Assembly: GCA_036159995.1 (NCBI GenBank)
Contig: JAYYEI010000070.1
Location: 37,709-101,708, forward strand
Reading direction: 5' to 3'
Source of the DNA: UBA8752 sp036159995
GTDB lineage: Bacteria; Bacteroidota; Bacteroidia; Flavobacteriales_D; Sanyastnellaceae
Length of the DNA stretch: 64,000 nucleotides
Positions 16,806-25,211 of the stretch are shown here, in pieces. The position numbers and the translations under genes are program-made. The first letter of the stretch is position 1. Each line of letters starts with the position of its first letter. The notes under the pieces were generated by a model. It ran no database searches, was not told the DNA's origin, and saw only the letters and a list, made by a program, of their open reading frames with translations.

Positions 16806-19304
16806 ATGGAGCATTCGACCTACGCGTCCGCTGTGGCGCGACCCTTTGAAGTCTACAACAGCATCTTCCTGACCCTGCCGCTTGACGGCATCCGGGGCAC
16901 GGGACTCCGCGTGCCGCTGTTTGCAGAAGCCTGCCGTGAGGGGCTGGCTGAGGGCCGGTCGCCGATGGACCTCCTCACCGAGCACCTGTCTGAAGTGCAC
17001 CTGCCCGAGGAGGAGCGCGTGGGGCTGTTGTTCCGCTACGTCCAGTATATCGAGCGACAAGTGGTGCTGGTGGATGCGCTGGAGGACGCCCGATACGACC
17101 GGCTCAACGACCTCGAGGGTGCGGAGTCGCTCGCCGGCATCCTGCCCCGGATTGCCCGTCGGGGACTGCAGGAAGCCCTCTCGGACGCCCTCCGTGGCCA
17201 GCATGTTCGCGTGGTGTTGACCGCCCACCCGACCCAGTTCTATCCCGGCACCGCCCTCGGCATCATCACGGACCTCACGGCCCGCATCGAAGCGGGTGAT
17301 CTGGAAAGCGCGCACAACCTGCTCCACCAATTGGGCCTGACGCCCTTCTTCCAGACCAAGAAGCCGACGCCTTACGAAGAAGCCGTGCGCCAGAGCTGGT
17401 ACCTCGAGCATGTATTCTTCGAGGCGTTGCCGCGGCTCGCGCTCCGCGTGGCGGCGTCGACTGGCGTGTCCCTCGATGTGGCGGCTGGATTGTTCTCTGT
17501 CGGCTTCTGGCCGGGTGGGGACCGGGATGGCAATCCCTATGTCGATGCTGGAACGACCCTGCGTGTGGCCCGTCGCCTGCGGCTCACGCTGCTCCGCTGC
17601 TACCGCCGAGCCTTCCGCCTGTTGCGCCGCCGCATCACCTTCAAGGGGCTGGACATCGAACTGGATGCCCTCCAGTCCAAGGTCGAGGAGGCCATCCTGG
17701 CCATTGATTCACAGGTCTTCGACGACGAGGGCGTGCTGGAAGGTCTCGAAGCAATCGAGGCCCGCGTCCGTGAAGACTTTGGCGGGCTCCACGCCGAGGA
17801 GATTGCCTTGCTCCGGGTGGCCATCCTCATGTTTGGCCGGCATTTCGCCGCCATCGACATCCGCCAGGACAGCCGGGTCCTGAAGCGCTCGGCCGATGCG
17901 CTGGGATTGCCCGCTGGAATCGACGCCCTGCTCGCCACGGATGGGGTCGTGCCCATGGCCAAGGGAACGGACGAGGTCGTGCAGGACGCTTGGAAGGTGA
18001 TGGAGTCCATCCGGGAAATCCAGCAGCTCAACGGACCTCGGGGATGCCACCGCTTCATCATCAGCAATTGCCGCGGAGCTGAAGATGTGATCCGCCTCTT
18101 CACCATGGCGCGCCACGCCCATACCGGGTCCGAGATGACGCTCGACTTCGTGCCGCTTTTCGAAACCGTGGAGGATTTGGCCGGAGCGCCGGACCAGATG
18201 CGCACCCTGTTTGCGACGGAAGCGTACCGGAACCATGTGGCGGGGCGCGGCGATGTCCAGCATGTGATGTTGGGCTTCAGCGACGGCACCAAGGACGGGG
18301 GATACCTCCGGGCCAACTGGTCCATCCACCAGGCCAAGGAGCGCCTGTCCGCCGTATGCCGTGAAGCGGGCGTGGAGGTCGTCTTCTTCGATGGCCGTGG
18401 CGGTCCGCCGGCCCGCGGTGGCGGCAACACGCACCGCTTCTATGCGAGTCTGGGCCCGGACGTCGACACCCGGGAGGTTCAGACCACCATTCAGGGGCAG
18501 TCCATCAGTTCCAACTTCGGAACGCCCCGGAGTGCCTCCTACAACCTCGAGCTCCTTTTGACGGCGGGCATTCAGCACCGTTTGATTGATCCCGAAAAAT
18601 CACGGTGGACGGAAGGGCAGCGGGCCCTGATGGATCAATTGGCCGAACGGAGTTATGCGGAATACACGGCCTTGAAGGCCCATCCCGTGTTCATGGAGTA
18701 CCTCTCCACCTACGGCACGCTCAAGCACTATGGCGCGACCAACATCGCCAGCCGGCCGACCAGCCGGAAGAAGGACGGGCCGCTGACCTTGGATGATTTG
18801 AGGGCCATTCCATTTGTGGGGTCTTGGAGCCAGTTGAAGCAGAATGTGCCCGGGTTCTTCGGCATTGGCACGGCACTGGCCGAGTTGGAGAAGGAGGGAA
18901 GGTTGGAGGAAGCGGCGGAGCTCTACCGCACCCAACCCTTGTTTGCCGCCTTGCTGGAGAACAGCATGCAGAGCATGCGCAAGTGCAACTTCGCTCTGAC
19001 GGCCCATCTTGAGCAGGATGACCGGTTTGGCGATCTCTGGCGGACGGTGCGGGCTGAGTTTGAACTGAGCCGAACCCTGATTCTGCGCATTTCCGGACAG
19101 ACCGAGCTGATGGAGCGGGCCCCGGCCATTGCCGAATCCATCGACCTCCGCGAAGGCATCATCCTCCCGTTGCTCGTGATCCAGCAGGCCGCCTTGCAGT
19201 GGCTGGACGGTCAGGGCCAGTCGCCGGCGGAGGCCGCCGTCCTCGAAAAGCTGGTGGTCCGGACGATGTTTGGCATCATCAACGCCGGCCGCAACGCCGT
19301 CTGA
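16806..19304 (+). CDS. ppc: Phosphoenolpyruvate carboxylase, divergent
   Basis: This 832-residue enzyme should carboxylate phosphoenolpyruvate with bicarbonate to oxaloacetate, an anaplerotic reaction. Motifs in order are VVLTAHPTQ (about 137, with the active-site His), GGDRDGNPYV (about 237), FIISNCRGAEDV (about 417), VMLGFSDGTKDGG (about 487), FFDGRGGPPARGGGNTH (about 525) and TIQGQSISSNFGT (about 560). Two features differ from the E. coli enzyme as I remember it: FHGRGG is FDGRGG, so the histidine before the glycine-rich loop is Asp, and the C-terminus ends RNAV rather than RNTG. It is about 50 residues shorter than the E. coli protein. A strong terminator follows. Confidence 0.93.
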   Translation: MEHSTYASAVARPFEVYNSIFLTLPLDGIRGTGLRVPLFAEACREGLAEGRSPMDLLTEHLSEVHLPEEERVGLLFRYVQYIERQVVLVDALEDARYDRLNDLEGAESLAGILPRIARRGLQEALSDALRGQHVRVVLTAHPTQFYPGTALGIITDLTARIEAGDLESAHNLLHQLGLTPFFQTKKPTPYEEAVRQSWYLEHVFFEALPRLALRVAASTGVSLDVAAGLFSVGFWPGGDRDGNPYVDAGTTLRVARRLRLTLLRCYRRAFRLLRRRITFKGLDIELDALQSKVEEAILAIDSQVFDDEGVLEGLEAIEARVREDFGGLHAEEIALLRVAILMFGRHFAAIDIRQDSRVLKRSADALGLPAGIDALLATDGVVPMAKGTDEVVQDAWKVMESIREIQQLNGPRGCHRFIISNCRGAEDVIRLFTMARHAHTGSEMTLDFVPLFETVEDLAGAPDQMRTLFATEAYRNHVAGRGDVQHVMLGFSDGTKDGGYLRANWSIHQAKERLSAVCREAGVEVVFFDGRGGPPARGGGNTHRFYASLGPDVDTREVQTTIQGQSISSNFGTPRSASYNLELLLTAGIQHRLIDPEKSRWTEGQRALMDQLAERSYAEYTALKAHPVFMEYLSTYGTLKHYGATNIASRPTSRKKDGPLTLDDLRAIPFVGSWSQLKQNVPGFFGIGTALAELEKEGRLEEAAELYRTQPLFAALLENSMQSMRKCNFALTAHLEQDDRFGDLWRTVRAEFELSRTLILRISGQTELMERAPAIAESIDLREGIILPLLVIQQAALQWLDGQGQSPAEAAVLEKLVVRTMFGIINAGRNAV

Positions 19305-19326
19305 CGACGAGAATCTGATGACATCA

Positions 19327-19355
19327 AAAAGCCCCGCCGGATAGGCGGGGCTTTT
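19327..19355. terminator. Bidirectional terminator between ppc and the S46 peptidase gene
   Basis: AAAAGCCCCGCC at 19327-19338, a 5-base loop and GGCGGGGCTTTT at 19344-19355 form a perfect 12-bp stem. It is flanked by A and T tracts on both strands, so it can end both the ppc transcript and the convergent peptidase transcript. Confidence 0.93.
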
Positions 19356-19376
19356 CGTTGTGGGTGTGGCGCGAGA

Positions 19377-21599
19377 TCAGCGTCCTTCTTCCACAGCCGG
19401 AGCGGCCTCGTCGGCAGCGGGCATCGGCTTGGGCGTGGTCACGAAGTCGATTTCGTCGATGAGGTTCTGGGCGCCGGCCATCTTGTCGATGACCCACATG
19501 ACGTAGCGGATGTCCACGCTGATGGTACGCTGGAGCTCCGGTTCGAAGGCGATGTCGCCGCTCATGGCCTCCCAGTTGCCGTCGAAGGCGAGGCCGATGA
19601 GGTCTCCGTTGCCATTCAGGACCGGGCTGCCAGAGTTGCCACCGGTGATGTCGTTGCCGGAGATGAAGCAGAGGACGAGGTCTCCATTCTCGTCGGCGTA
19701 GCGACCATAATCCTGTTTGCGGATGAGCGTCTCGAGGGTGGGGTCCACCACGAACTCGGGATTGCTGTTGTCCTTCTTCTGCAGGATGCCGTTGGCTGTC
19801 GTGACGAAGTCGTAGTGCACGGCGTCGGCGGGATCGTAGTCTCCGACCTGGCCGTAGCTGAGGCGCATGGTGGAGTTGGCGTCCGGGTACCACATCTTCT
19901 CAGGCTTCATCTCCCGGAGGCCGGCGGTCAGCAGGCGGTAGCCCTTGTCGAATTTGCTCTGCTCCGGCGAGGCGAAGTAGCCGCGGTACGTGTCGATCAG
20001 GCTCATGGCTGCGGCCACGGCGAGGTCCTTGTCGAGGGCCTTCTGGTCGGGATCGGCGAGGAACTCCTTGAACCGGACCGGGTCGGTCAGGAAGCTCTTG
20101 GGGTACATCTTGTCCGCGTACCGGGCGAAGTCTCCCTTGTACTTGTCGCGTACGGTGGCGAAGAAGGCGGGATGCTGGTCCGGGGCGATGTCCGTCATGT
20201 ACTTGGTCATGAGCTGGATGAACAGGTCGCGGTCGGTCTCTTGGTCGTAATCCTTGAAGAATCCGTCGGCTCGGCCCTGGAGGGCAGCAGCGGCACCATC
20301 CGCCCGGTCGGCATCCTCGCTGAAGAGGCCCTGGGCGCCCATGCCCACGCGGAACGCGAAGAGCATCAGGTCACACCCAATGAGGCCGGCCTCGAGCGAG
20401 TAGACCTGTCCCTTGACGGTGGCGTCGGTGTTGGCATAGTACTCGTCGAGCAGGCCGAGGGTCTCGCCGTACAGGGCCTCCCGGTCGGCGTTGCCGTCCA
20501 TCCAGGCGCTGAACTCGTCCTCGAGGGCCTTCTTCTTGCCGTAGACGTCGAGCGCCTTCAGGCCCTTGGACTGGCCGATGTAGTACTTCCAGTAGTTCGC
20601 CGTTTGGGCATACTTGGCAGCATATTGGATGCGGACGGCCGGGTCGGCGTCCATGTGGGACTTCATGGTCTTGAGCTTGAGGTCGCGGACGTCCACCACG
20701 CTGGGGTTGTACAGGTCGAGGGCCTGCTGGATGCCGCGGCTGCTCAGGAAACGGTCGGTGCTGCCGGGGTAGCCCATGATCATGGTGAAGTCGCCATTCT
20801 GGACCCCGTCGAGGCTCACTTTGAGGTGGCGCTTGGGCTGGTAGGGAACGTTTTCCTCGCTGTAGTCGGCCGGGTTGTTGTCGGCGTCCGCGTAGATGCG
20901 GAGGAGCGAGAAGTCACCCGTGTGGCGGGGCCACATCCAGTTGTCCGTGTCGCCACCGAACTTGCCGATGCTCTCCGGCGGGTTGCCCACGAGGCGGATG
21001 TCGGTGTAGTCCCGGTAGACGAACAGGTAGAACTCGTTGGCGTGGTAGAAGGACTTGACCTGCGGGCGGAAGTCCGGATTGATGCCGCGCTCCTCCTCTT
21101 CGATTTGGCCAATGACGGCCTGGATGGTCTGCTGGCGGGTGCCCTCGTCCATGTCGTCAGTGACGTCGGCGAGCACGCGCTCGGTCACATCCTCAATGCG
21201 CTGGAGGAAGGTCACGCTGAAGTCCGGGATCGGCTTCTCTTCCTCGAGGCTCATGGCCCAGAACCCATTGGTCAGGATGTCATCCTCGACGGTGCTGAAC
21301 CCCTGGATCGCGCCGTAAGCACAGTGGTGGTTGGTGAGCACGAGACCCTGGCCGGAAATGAGCTCGGCCGTGCAGCTGCCCCCGTTGAGGGTGATGACGG
21401 CGTCCTTCAGACAGGCTTGGTTCAGGGAGTAGATGTCCTCGGCGGAGAGGTTCAGTCCCATCTCCTGCATCTCGGCTTCGTTGATGCGCTGGAGCATGTG
21501 GAGGAGCCACATGCCCTCGTCGGCGCGGGCGTTGGTGGCGAACAGTTGGAATGCCGCGAAGAGCAGCAGGAAGAGACGTTGCTTCATGGTGTTGTTCAT
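19377..21599 (-). CDS. S46 family dipeptidyl-peptidase (DPP7/DPP11 family)
   Basis: The 740-residue periplasmic serine peptidase has a signal peptide (MNNTMKQRLFLLLFAAFQLF). The catalytic His is in LTNHHCAYG (91-92) and the nucleophile Ser is in TGGNSGSPV (about 656). S46 enzymes release dipeptides from N-termini of peptides and occur mainly in Bacteroidota. The segment after the nucleophile reads GLAFDGNWEAMSGD; the Gly 18 residues after the Ser, where DPP11 has an Arg that selects acidic P1 residues, points to DPP7-like specificity for hydrophobic P1. That assignment is from memory of the family and is inference. I took the ATG at 21599; the frame extends to 21842 but through unrelated sequence of the upstream gene. 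Confidence 0.93.
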   Translation of the reverse strand: MNNTMKQRLFLLLFAAFQLFATNARADEGMWLLHMLQRINEAEMQEMGLNLSAEDIYSLNQACLKDAVITLNGGSCTAELISGQGLVLTNHHCAYGAIQGFSTVEDDILTNGFWAMSLEEEKPIPDFSVTFLQRIEDVTERVLADVTDDMDEGTRQQTIQAVIGQIEEEERGINPDFRPQVKSFYHANEFYLFVYRDYTDIRLVGNPPESIGKFGGDTDNWMWPRHTGDFSLLRIYADADNNPADYSEENVPYQPKRHLKVSLDGVQNGDFTMIMGYPGSTDRFLSSRGIQQALDLYNPSVVDVRDLKLKTMKSHMDADPAVRIQYAAKYAQTANYWKYYIGQSKGLKALDVYGKKKALEDEFSAWMDGNADREALYGETLGLLDEYYANTDATVKGQVYSLEAGLIGCDLMLFAFRVGMGAQGLFSEDADRADGAAAALQGRADGFFKDYDQETDRDLFIQLMTKYMTDIAPDQHPAFFATVRDKYKGDFARYADKMYPKSFLTDPVRFKEFLADPDQKALDKDLAVAAAMSLIDTYRGYFASPEQSKFDKGYRLLTAGLREMKPEKMWYPDANSTMRLSYGQVGDYDPADAVHYDFVTTANGILQKKDNSNPEFVVDPTLETLIRKQDYGRYADENGDLVLCFISGNDITGGNSGSPVLNGNGDLIGLAFDGNWEAMSGDIAFEPELQRTISVDIRYVMWVIDKMAGAQNLIDEIDFVTTPKPMPAADEAAPAVEEGR

Positions 21600-21654
21600 C
21601 GTTGAATGGTGCCCATCTCCGGAGGAGCGGGGAGCGCGAAAATAGGGCAGGGTT

Positions 21655-22119
21655 TCAATGCCCGGTGGAAATCCACTCTGTGGTCTCGAGGAGGCTGTCC
21701 AGAACCGCGTACAGTGCCTCGATGTCGGGCCCTTCGAATCGGTCGACCACGTCATATCCGGCAAGGCGAATGTGCTTGGAGGGGAGGTCGGTGACCAGGG
21801 GATTGTCGTACCGGCCGGTCTTGGTCCGGAAGGCCACGGCATGGGCGGCGTCGGCCACGGCTTGCCGGTCCTCCTCGGACCAGGTGGCGACCTGGTTTCC
21901 TTCGGGGGTCACGTTCCGTCGGCCTTGGAAGCGGGCCGATCCATTCCGGTCCACTTCCAGCTCAAAGGCGGGACAGGGACCGAAGCAGGGGGTGCGCTCG
22001 TAGATCAGCCACGGCCCCTCGCTGGTGGCCAGATAGGCTCTTGGGCCAGCGCACCCGCTGAGGGCGAGCCACAGGGTGGCGGTACCCAAAGTCGAGGCAA
22101 ATCCCTGCCGGGAGGTCAT
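21655..22119 (-). CDS. Lipoprotein with DUF6438-like domain
   Basis: The 154-residue protein has a lipoprotein signal peptide with lipobox LSGC at about 20-23. The mature part holds IYERTPCFGPCPAFELEVDRNG, which matches the PCFGxCPxY-type motif of DUF6438, a Bacteroidota family of unknown function whose paired cysteines may bind metal or be redox active (inference). Its start overlaps the yidC stop by four bases (ATGA), so the two are translationally coupled. The S46 peptidase gene begins 55 bases after it. Confidence 0.78.
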   Translation of the reverse strand: MTSRQGFASTLGTATLWLALSGCAGPRAYLATSEGPWLIYERTPCFGPCPAFELEVDRNGSARFQGRRNVTPEGNQVATWSEEDRQAVADAAHAVAFRTKTGRYDNPLVTDLPSKHIRLAGYDVVDRFEGPDIEALYAVLDSLLETTEWISTGH

Positions 22120-23918
22120 TTCTTGCGCTTCTGGTTGCGGGCCTTTCGGGCCTGATCGCGCTGGCGCTTCATCTCGTCGGCCTTCTTCTGCTGTTCCTTT
22201 TGCATGGCCTCGAGGCGTTCGGCGAAGCTGCTCTTCTTTTTCTCGTCTTTCGGCTCAGCCTGCTTGGCCTTGATCTTCTCCCGAATCTTGTCCTCGTCGA
22301 TGAAGAACTTCTTGACGGTGGTGACCTGTCCGATGGTGATCAGGTTGGCGATGAAGTAATACAGGCTCAGGCCGCTCGCGAACTTGTTGAAGAAGAACAG
22401 CATGAAGAAGGGCATGATCTTGGCCATGACCCGCATGTCGGGCATGCCGGGTTGCGAGGGGGCGGCCTGCTGGGCCATGGTCTGGCCCATGTAGATGTAC
22501 ATCGAACCGGCCATCAGCACGGTGAAGCCCGAGACGTGGGCTCCATAGAAGGGGATTTCGAAGGGGAGGTCCAGGATGCTGTCGAAGGCACCGAGGTCGT
22601 CCGCCCAGAGGAAGCTCTTGCCCCGGAGCTCGATGTTGGCCGGAAAGAACCGGAACATCGCGTACAGCAGAGGCATCTGGATGAGCTGGGGAATGCAGCC
22701 TGCGAGGGGGTTCACCCCACTGTCGCGGTAGAGCTTCATCGTTTCCTGTTGGCGCTGCATGGCGTCATCCTGATCTGGATACTTGGCTTGGAGCGCCTCC
22801 ATGTCCGGCTTGAGGACCCTCATCTTGGCGGAGCTGACGTAATTCTTCCACGTGATGGGGAAGAGGACGCTCTTGATGAGCAGCGTGAGGATCAGGATGA
22901 TGAGGCCGGCAGATCCGATGTAGCTCGCAAGGAACGCGTAGATCGGGAAGATGAGGTTCCGGTTGATCCAGCCGAAGATCCACCACCCGAAATCGATGAC
23001 CCGGCCGATTTCGTCCCAGCCTGTGGTCTTGAGTGTGGAGGCGTCATTCGGCCCGAAATAGAACCGCAGGTCTGCCACCTCTCGCCCGTCCACATCCTCG
23101 GTGGGCAGGGCCACATCCATGCCGTACCGCATGGTCATTGTGGTGTCCGTCGCATCCGTGGGGGGCAGGCTGCGCAACCGTCCGGAAGTGAATCCGACGT
23201 CGGTTCCGACGATGGCCGAGAAGTAATTCTGTTTGAAGGCGACCCATTCCACCGGCTCCTCGATGTCGGTGGACTTGTCCGTTCCTTCGCTCAGGTAGTC
23301 CCGGCCGCGCCCTTGCTCACGGTAGTAGATGCTGCTTTTCTGTCGCTCGACGTCGATGCCCTTTTCGTTGTGGGCGCCGTCGGCCTGCCATTGGAATCCG
23401 ACTTCCCCGCGGGCATCGGCAAATTCGGCCCGTACATCCACGAGGTAATCGTTGATGGTCCAGGTCAGGCTTCGAAGGGGCCCATCGCCACGGTTGGCGA
23501 GGACGACTTCGTTGTCGGCTTGGGAGACCACGTCAAACCGCTGGTCATAGGACCCTTCGCCGCGGGCGATGAAGTTCATGTTGGAGCCGCCCTCCGTCCA
23601 GAGCTGGATAGGCTGTTGCCGCCAGTAGTCGAGATACCCGTCCTTCAAGGTGGCCCGAACCGGAATGCCGCCATCCGTGCTGACCTCCACTTCCAACACG
23701 TCGGATCGCAAGGTGGCCACCTGCGGAACGTAGGTGCTGTCGAGGAGCGCATTGGCGCTGGCGGTGGGAAAGTTGGCCACGGGAGACGGGGTCTCCGGGG
23801 TGGCAGCAGCCTGGGTCTGGCCTTCGGGAAGCACTTCGGGGGCGGGCACGAAGTACAGCTGATACACGATGACCATCGCGAAAATCAGCAAGAACCCTGT
23901 GATCGTGTTGCGGTCCAT
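22116..23918 (-). CDS. yidC: Membrane protein insertase YidC
   Basis: The 600-residue protein inserts and folds inner-membrane proteins, alone or with Sec. It has an N-terminal transmembrane anchor (ITGFLLIFAMVIVYQLYF), a large periplasmic domain at about 40-340, then the conserved insertase core (LIKSVLFPITWKNYVSSAKM, AGCIPQLIQMPLLYAMFRFF, the last helices near 500-540) and a lysine-rich cytoplasmic tail from about 555 that may contact the ribosome. The rpmH and rnpA genes that often accompany yidC are absent here. TAAGTTTG ends seven bases before the start codon. Confidence 0.96.
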   Translation of the reverse strand: MDRNTITGFLLIFAMVIVYQLYFVPAPEVLPEGQTQAAATPETPSPVANFPTASANALLDSTYVPQVATLRSDVLEVEVSTDGGIPVRATLKDGYLDYWRQQPIQLWTEGGSNMNFIARGEGSYDQRFDVVSQADNEVVLANRGDGPLRSLTWTINDYLVDVRAEFADARGEVGFQWQADGAHNEKGIDVERQKSSIYYREQGRGRDYLSEGTDKSTDIEEPVEWVAFKQNYFSAIVGTDVGFTSGRLRSLPPTDATDTTMTMRYGMDVALPTEDVDGREVADLRFYFGPNDASTLKTTGWDEIGRVIDFGWWIFGWINRNLIFPIYAFLASYIGSAGLIILILTLLIKSVLFPITWKNYVSSAKMRVLKPDMEALQAKYPDQDDAMQRQQETMKLYRDSGVNPLAGCIPQLIQMPLLYAMFRFFPANIELRGKSFLWADDLGAFDSILDLPFEIPFYGAHVSGFTVLMAGSMYIYMGQTMAQQAAPSQPGMPDMRVMAKIMPFFMLFFFNKFASGLSLYYFIANLITIGQVTTVKKFFIDEDKIREKIKAKQAEPKDEKKKSSFAERLEAMQKEQQKKADEMKRQRDQARKARNQKRKK

Positions 23919-23925
23919 TCGGCGG

Positions 23926-23933
23926 CAAACTTA
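23926..23933 (-). promoter_or_regulatory. Predicted -7 box of yidC (TAAGTTTG)
   Basis: On the minus strand TAAGTTTG is a full match to TAnnTTTG. It sits in the 20-base gap after the kdsC-like stop and ends seven bases before the yidC ATG. Confidence 0.55.
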
Positions 23934-23938
23934 CGGGT

Positions 23939-24475
23939 TCACCACGCGTGCGCGAGGTCATTCATCCACAAGCCTTTCACTTTCATCGCTTGCTCCAGAA
24001 TGTCACGAACGCATCCCTCACCGCCACGAACCGGGCTGATGTAGTCACAAACCGCACGGACCTCCGGAACGGCGTCGTGGGGACAGCAGGCCAGACCGAC
24101 GGCCTCAAGGACCGGAATGTCCGGAATGTCATCGCCCATGTAGCAGATTTGGTCGAGGGTCAATCCCCACCGTCCGCAGAGGGCCTCCATTTCTCCCAGT
24201 TTGACCGCGGCGCCGGAGATGACTTCGGTGACCCCGAGCCCATTCATCCGCCGCGTGACTTCCTCGCTGCGCCCACCGGTGATCATCGCCAAACGCATTC
24301 CGCACTTGGCGGCATGTTGCACGGCATACCCGTCCCGCGTGGACGCCGTCCGCACCTGTTCGCCGCCGGGCATGAGGTAGACGGTGCCATTCGTAAAGAC
24401 GCCGTCGTTGTCGAAGACGAAGCCGTCAATCCCGGCGAGGCGTTCCTTGAAGTGGGGGGAGGGGGTTGTGGCCAT
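23939..24475 (-). CDS. HAD-superfamily phosphatase, KdsC-like
   Basis: This 178-residue C0-type HAD enzyme resembles 3-deoxy-D-manno-octulosonate 8-phosphate phosphatase, the step before CMP-Kdo in lipopolysaccharide inner-core synthesis. Motif I is FDNDGVFTNG (about 20-29, two catalytic Asp), motif II is MITGGRS (about 64), and motif IV is YMGDDIPDIPVL (about 112). The family usually reads FDVDGVLTDG, so Val-to-Asn and the later Asp-to-Asn are unusual, though both catalytic Asp are kept. Related phosphatases act on other sugar acids, so the substrate is not certain. The start overlaps the DUF2520 gene by 50 bases. Confidence 0.85.
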   Translation of the reverse strand: MATTPSPHFKERLAGIDGFVFDNDGVFTNGTVYLMPGGEQVRTASTRDGYAVQHAAKCGMRLAMITGGRSEEVTRRMNGLGVTEVISGAAVKLGEMEALCGRWGLTLDQICYMGDDIPDIPVLEAVGLACCPHDAVPEVRAVCDYISPVRGGEGCVRDILEQAMKVKGLWMNDLAHAW

Positions 24476-25211
24476 GATGGGTGAGGATGCGCTGGGTCAG
24501 AATGTGGTGGAGGGTGGCAAGATCGCCCGTCGGGTCCGTTTGGGCGAGCAGGTCGGCTTGGGCCAACAGGGTGTTGCGGTCGTTGCGGGCTGCCGGTCCG
24601 GTCACGTGGTCCAGGGCATGGCCGACGAGGGCCTTGGCGACACTGGCCTCCACCAACGGATGGAAGATGCTGGCATCCAGTCCCCTCGCTTGGAAATGCG
24701 CTTCGACCATGCCAATCCAGCCCGCGGTGAGGTTGCCAAGCAGGACGGCGCCGAGGTGGAGTTCCCGGCGTTGGGTTCCGTCGACGTCGGTGCAATGCGG
24801 CGCCAGAGTTCGCGCCCATGTTCGGATGTCCGCATTGTCTGTGTCCACGATGAGGGGCATCGTGTCCCAATGGGGTTCTTGCTCTCCTTGGAAGGTCATG
24901 GGCGGCCACAACACGGCCGTGTCCGAGACGCGATCGCCCAGGATGTCCCGGTCGACGGATCCGGCGTGGTGGATGAGCCAAGTGCCCTCCGGGAGTGACG
25001 GCAGGATGTGGGCAGCCACGGCACTGAGGGCATCGTCGGATACGGCGAGGAAGACGGCATCGGGGGCATCGCCAGCCTGCCAGTCGGTGAGCAGCAGCGT
25101 CCCGTCTTGTGGGCTCCGGTTCCAACGGGTCACGGCGATGCCGAGGTGATCGAGTCGGTTCGCGAGGTGCCGTCCGAGTCTGCCGCTGCCGATGACGTGG
25201 GCCCGCTTCAT
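24426..25211 (-). CDS. Rossmann-fold oxidoreductase with DUF2520 domain
   Basis: The 261-residue protein starts with a nucleotide-binding Rossmann motif (AHVIGSGRLGRHLANRL, residues 4-20). The first 125 residues look like an NADP-binding domain of the pyrroline-5-carboxylate reductase type, and the rest is a helical DUF2520 domain (LHLGAVLLGNLTAGWIGMVE). No substrate is established for this family. It overlaps ccmF by four bases upstream and the KdsC-like gene by 50 bases downstream, so it is transcribed between cytochrome c assembly and a sugar-acid phosphatase; this order is common in Bacteroidota by my recollection. Confidence 0.85.
   Translation of the reverse strand: MKRAHVIGSGRLGRHLANRLDHLGIAVTRWNRSPQDGTLLLTDWQAGDAPDAVFLAVSDDALSAVAAHILPSLPEGTWLIHHAGSVDRDILGDRVSDTAVLWPPMTFQGEQEPHWDTMPLIVDTDNADIRTWARTLAPHCTDVDGTQRRELHLGAVLLGNLTAGWIGMVEAHFQARGLDASIFHPLVEASVAKALVGHALDHVTGPAARNDRNTLLAQADLLAQTDPTGDLATLHHILTQRILTHHGHNPLPPLQGTPRRD

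Noticed and set aside
19815..24044. Two long plus-strand frames (596 and 614 residues) over the S46 peptidase and yidC regions
   Set aside because: They mirror well-identified minus-strand genes and have no independent motif or promoter.
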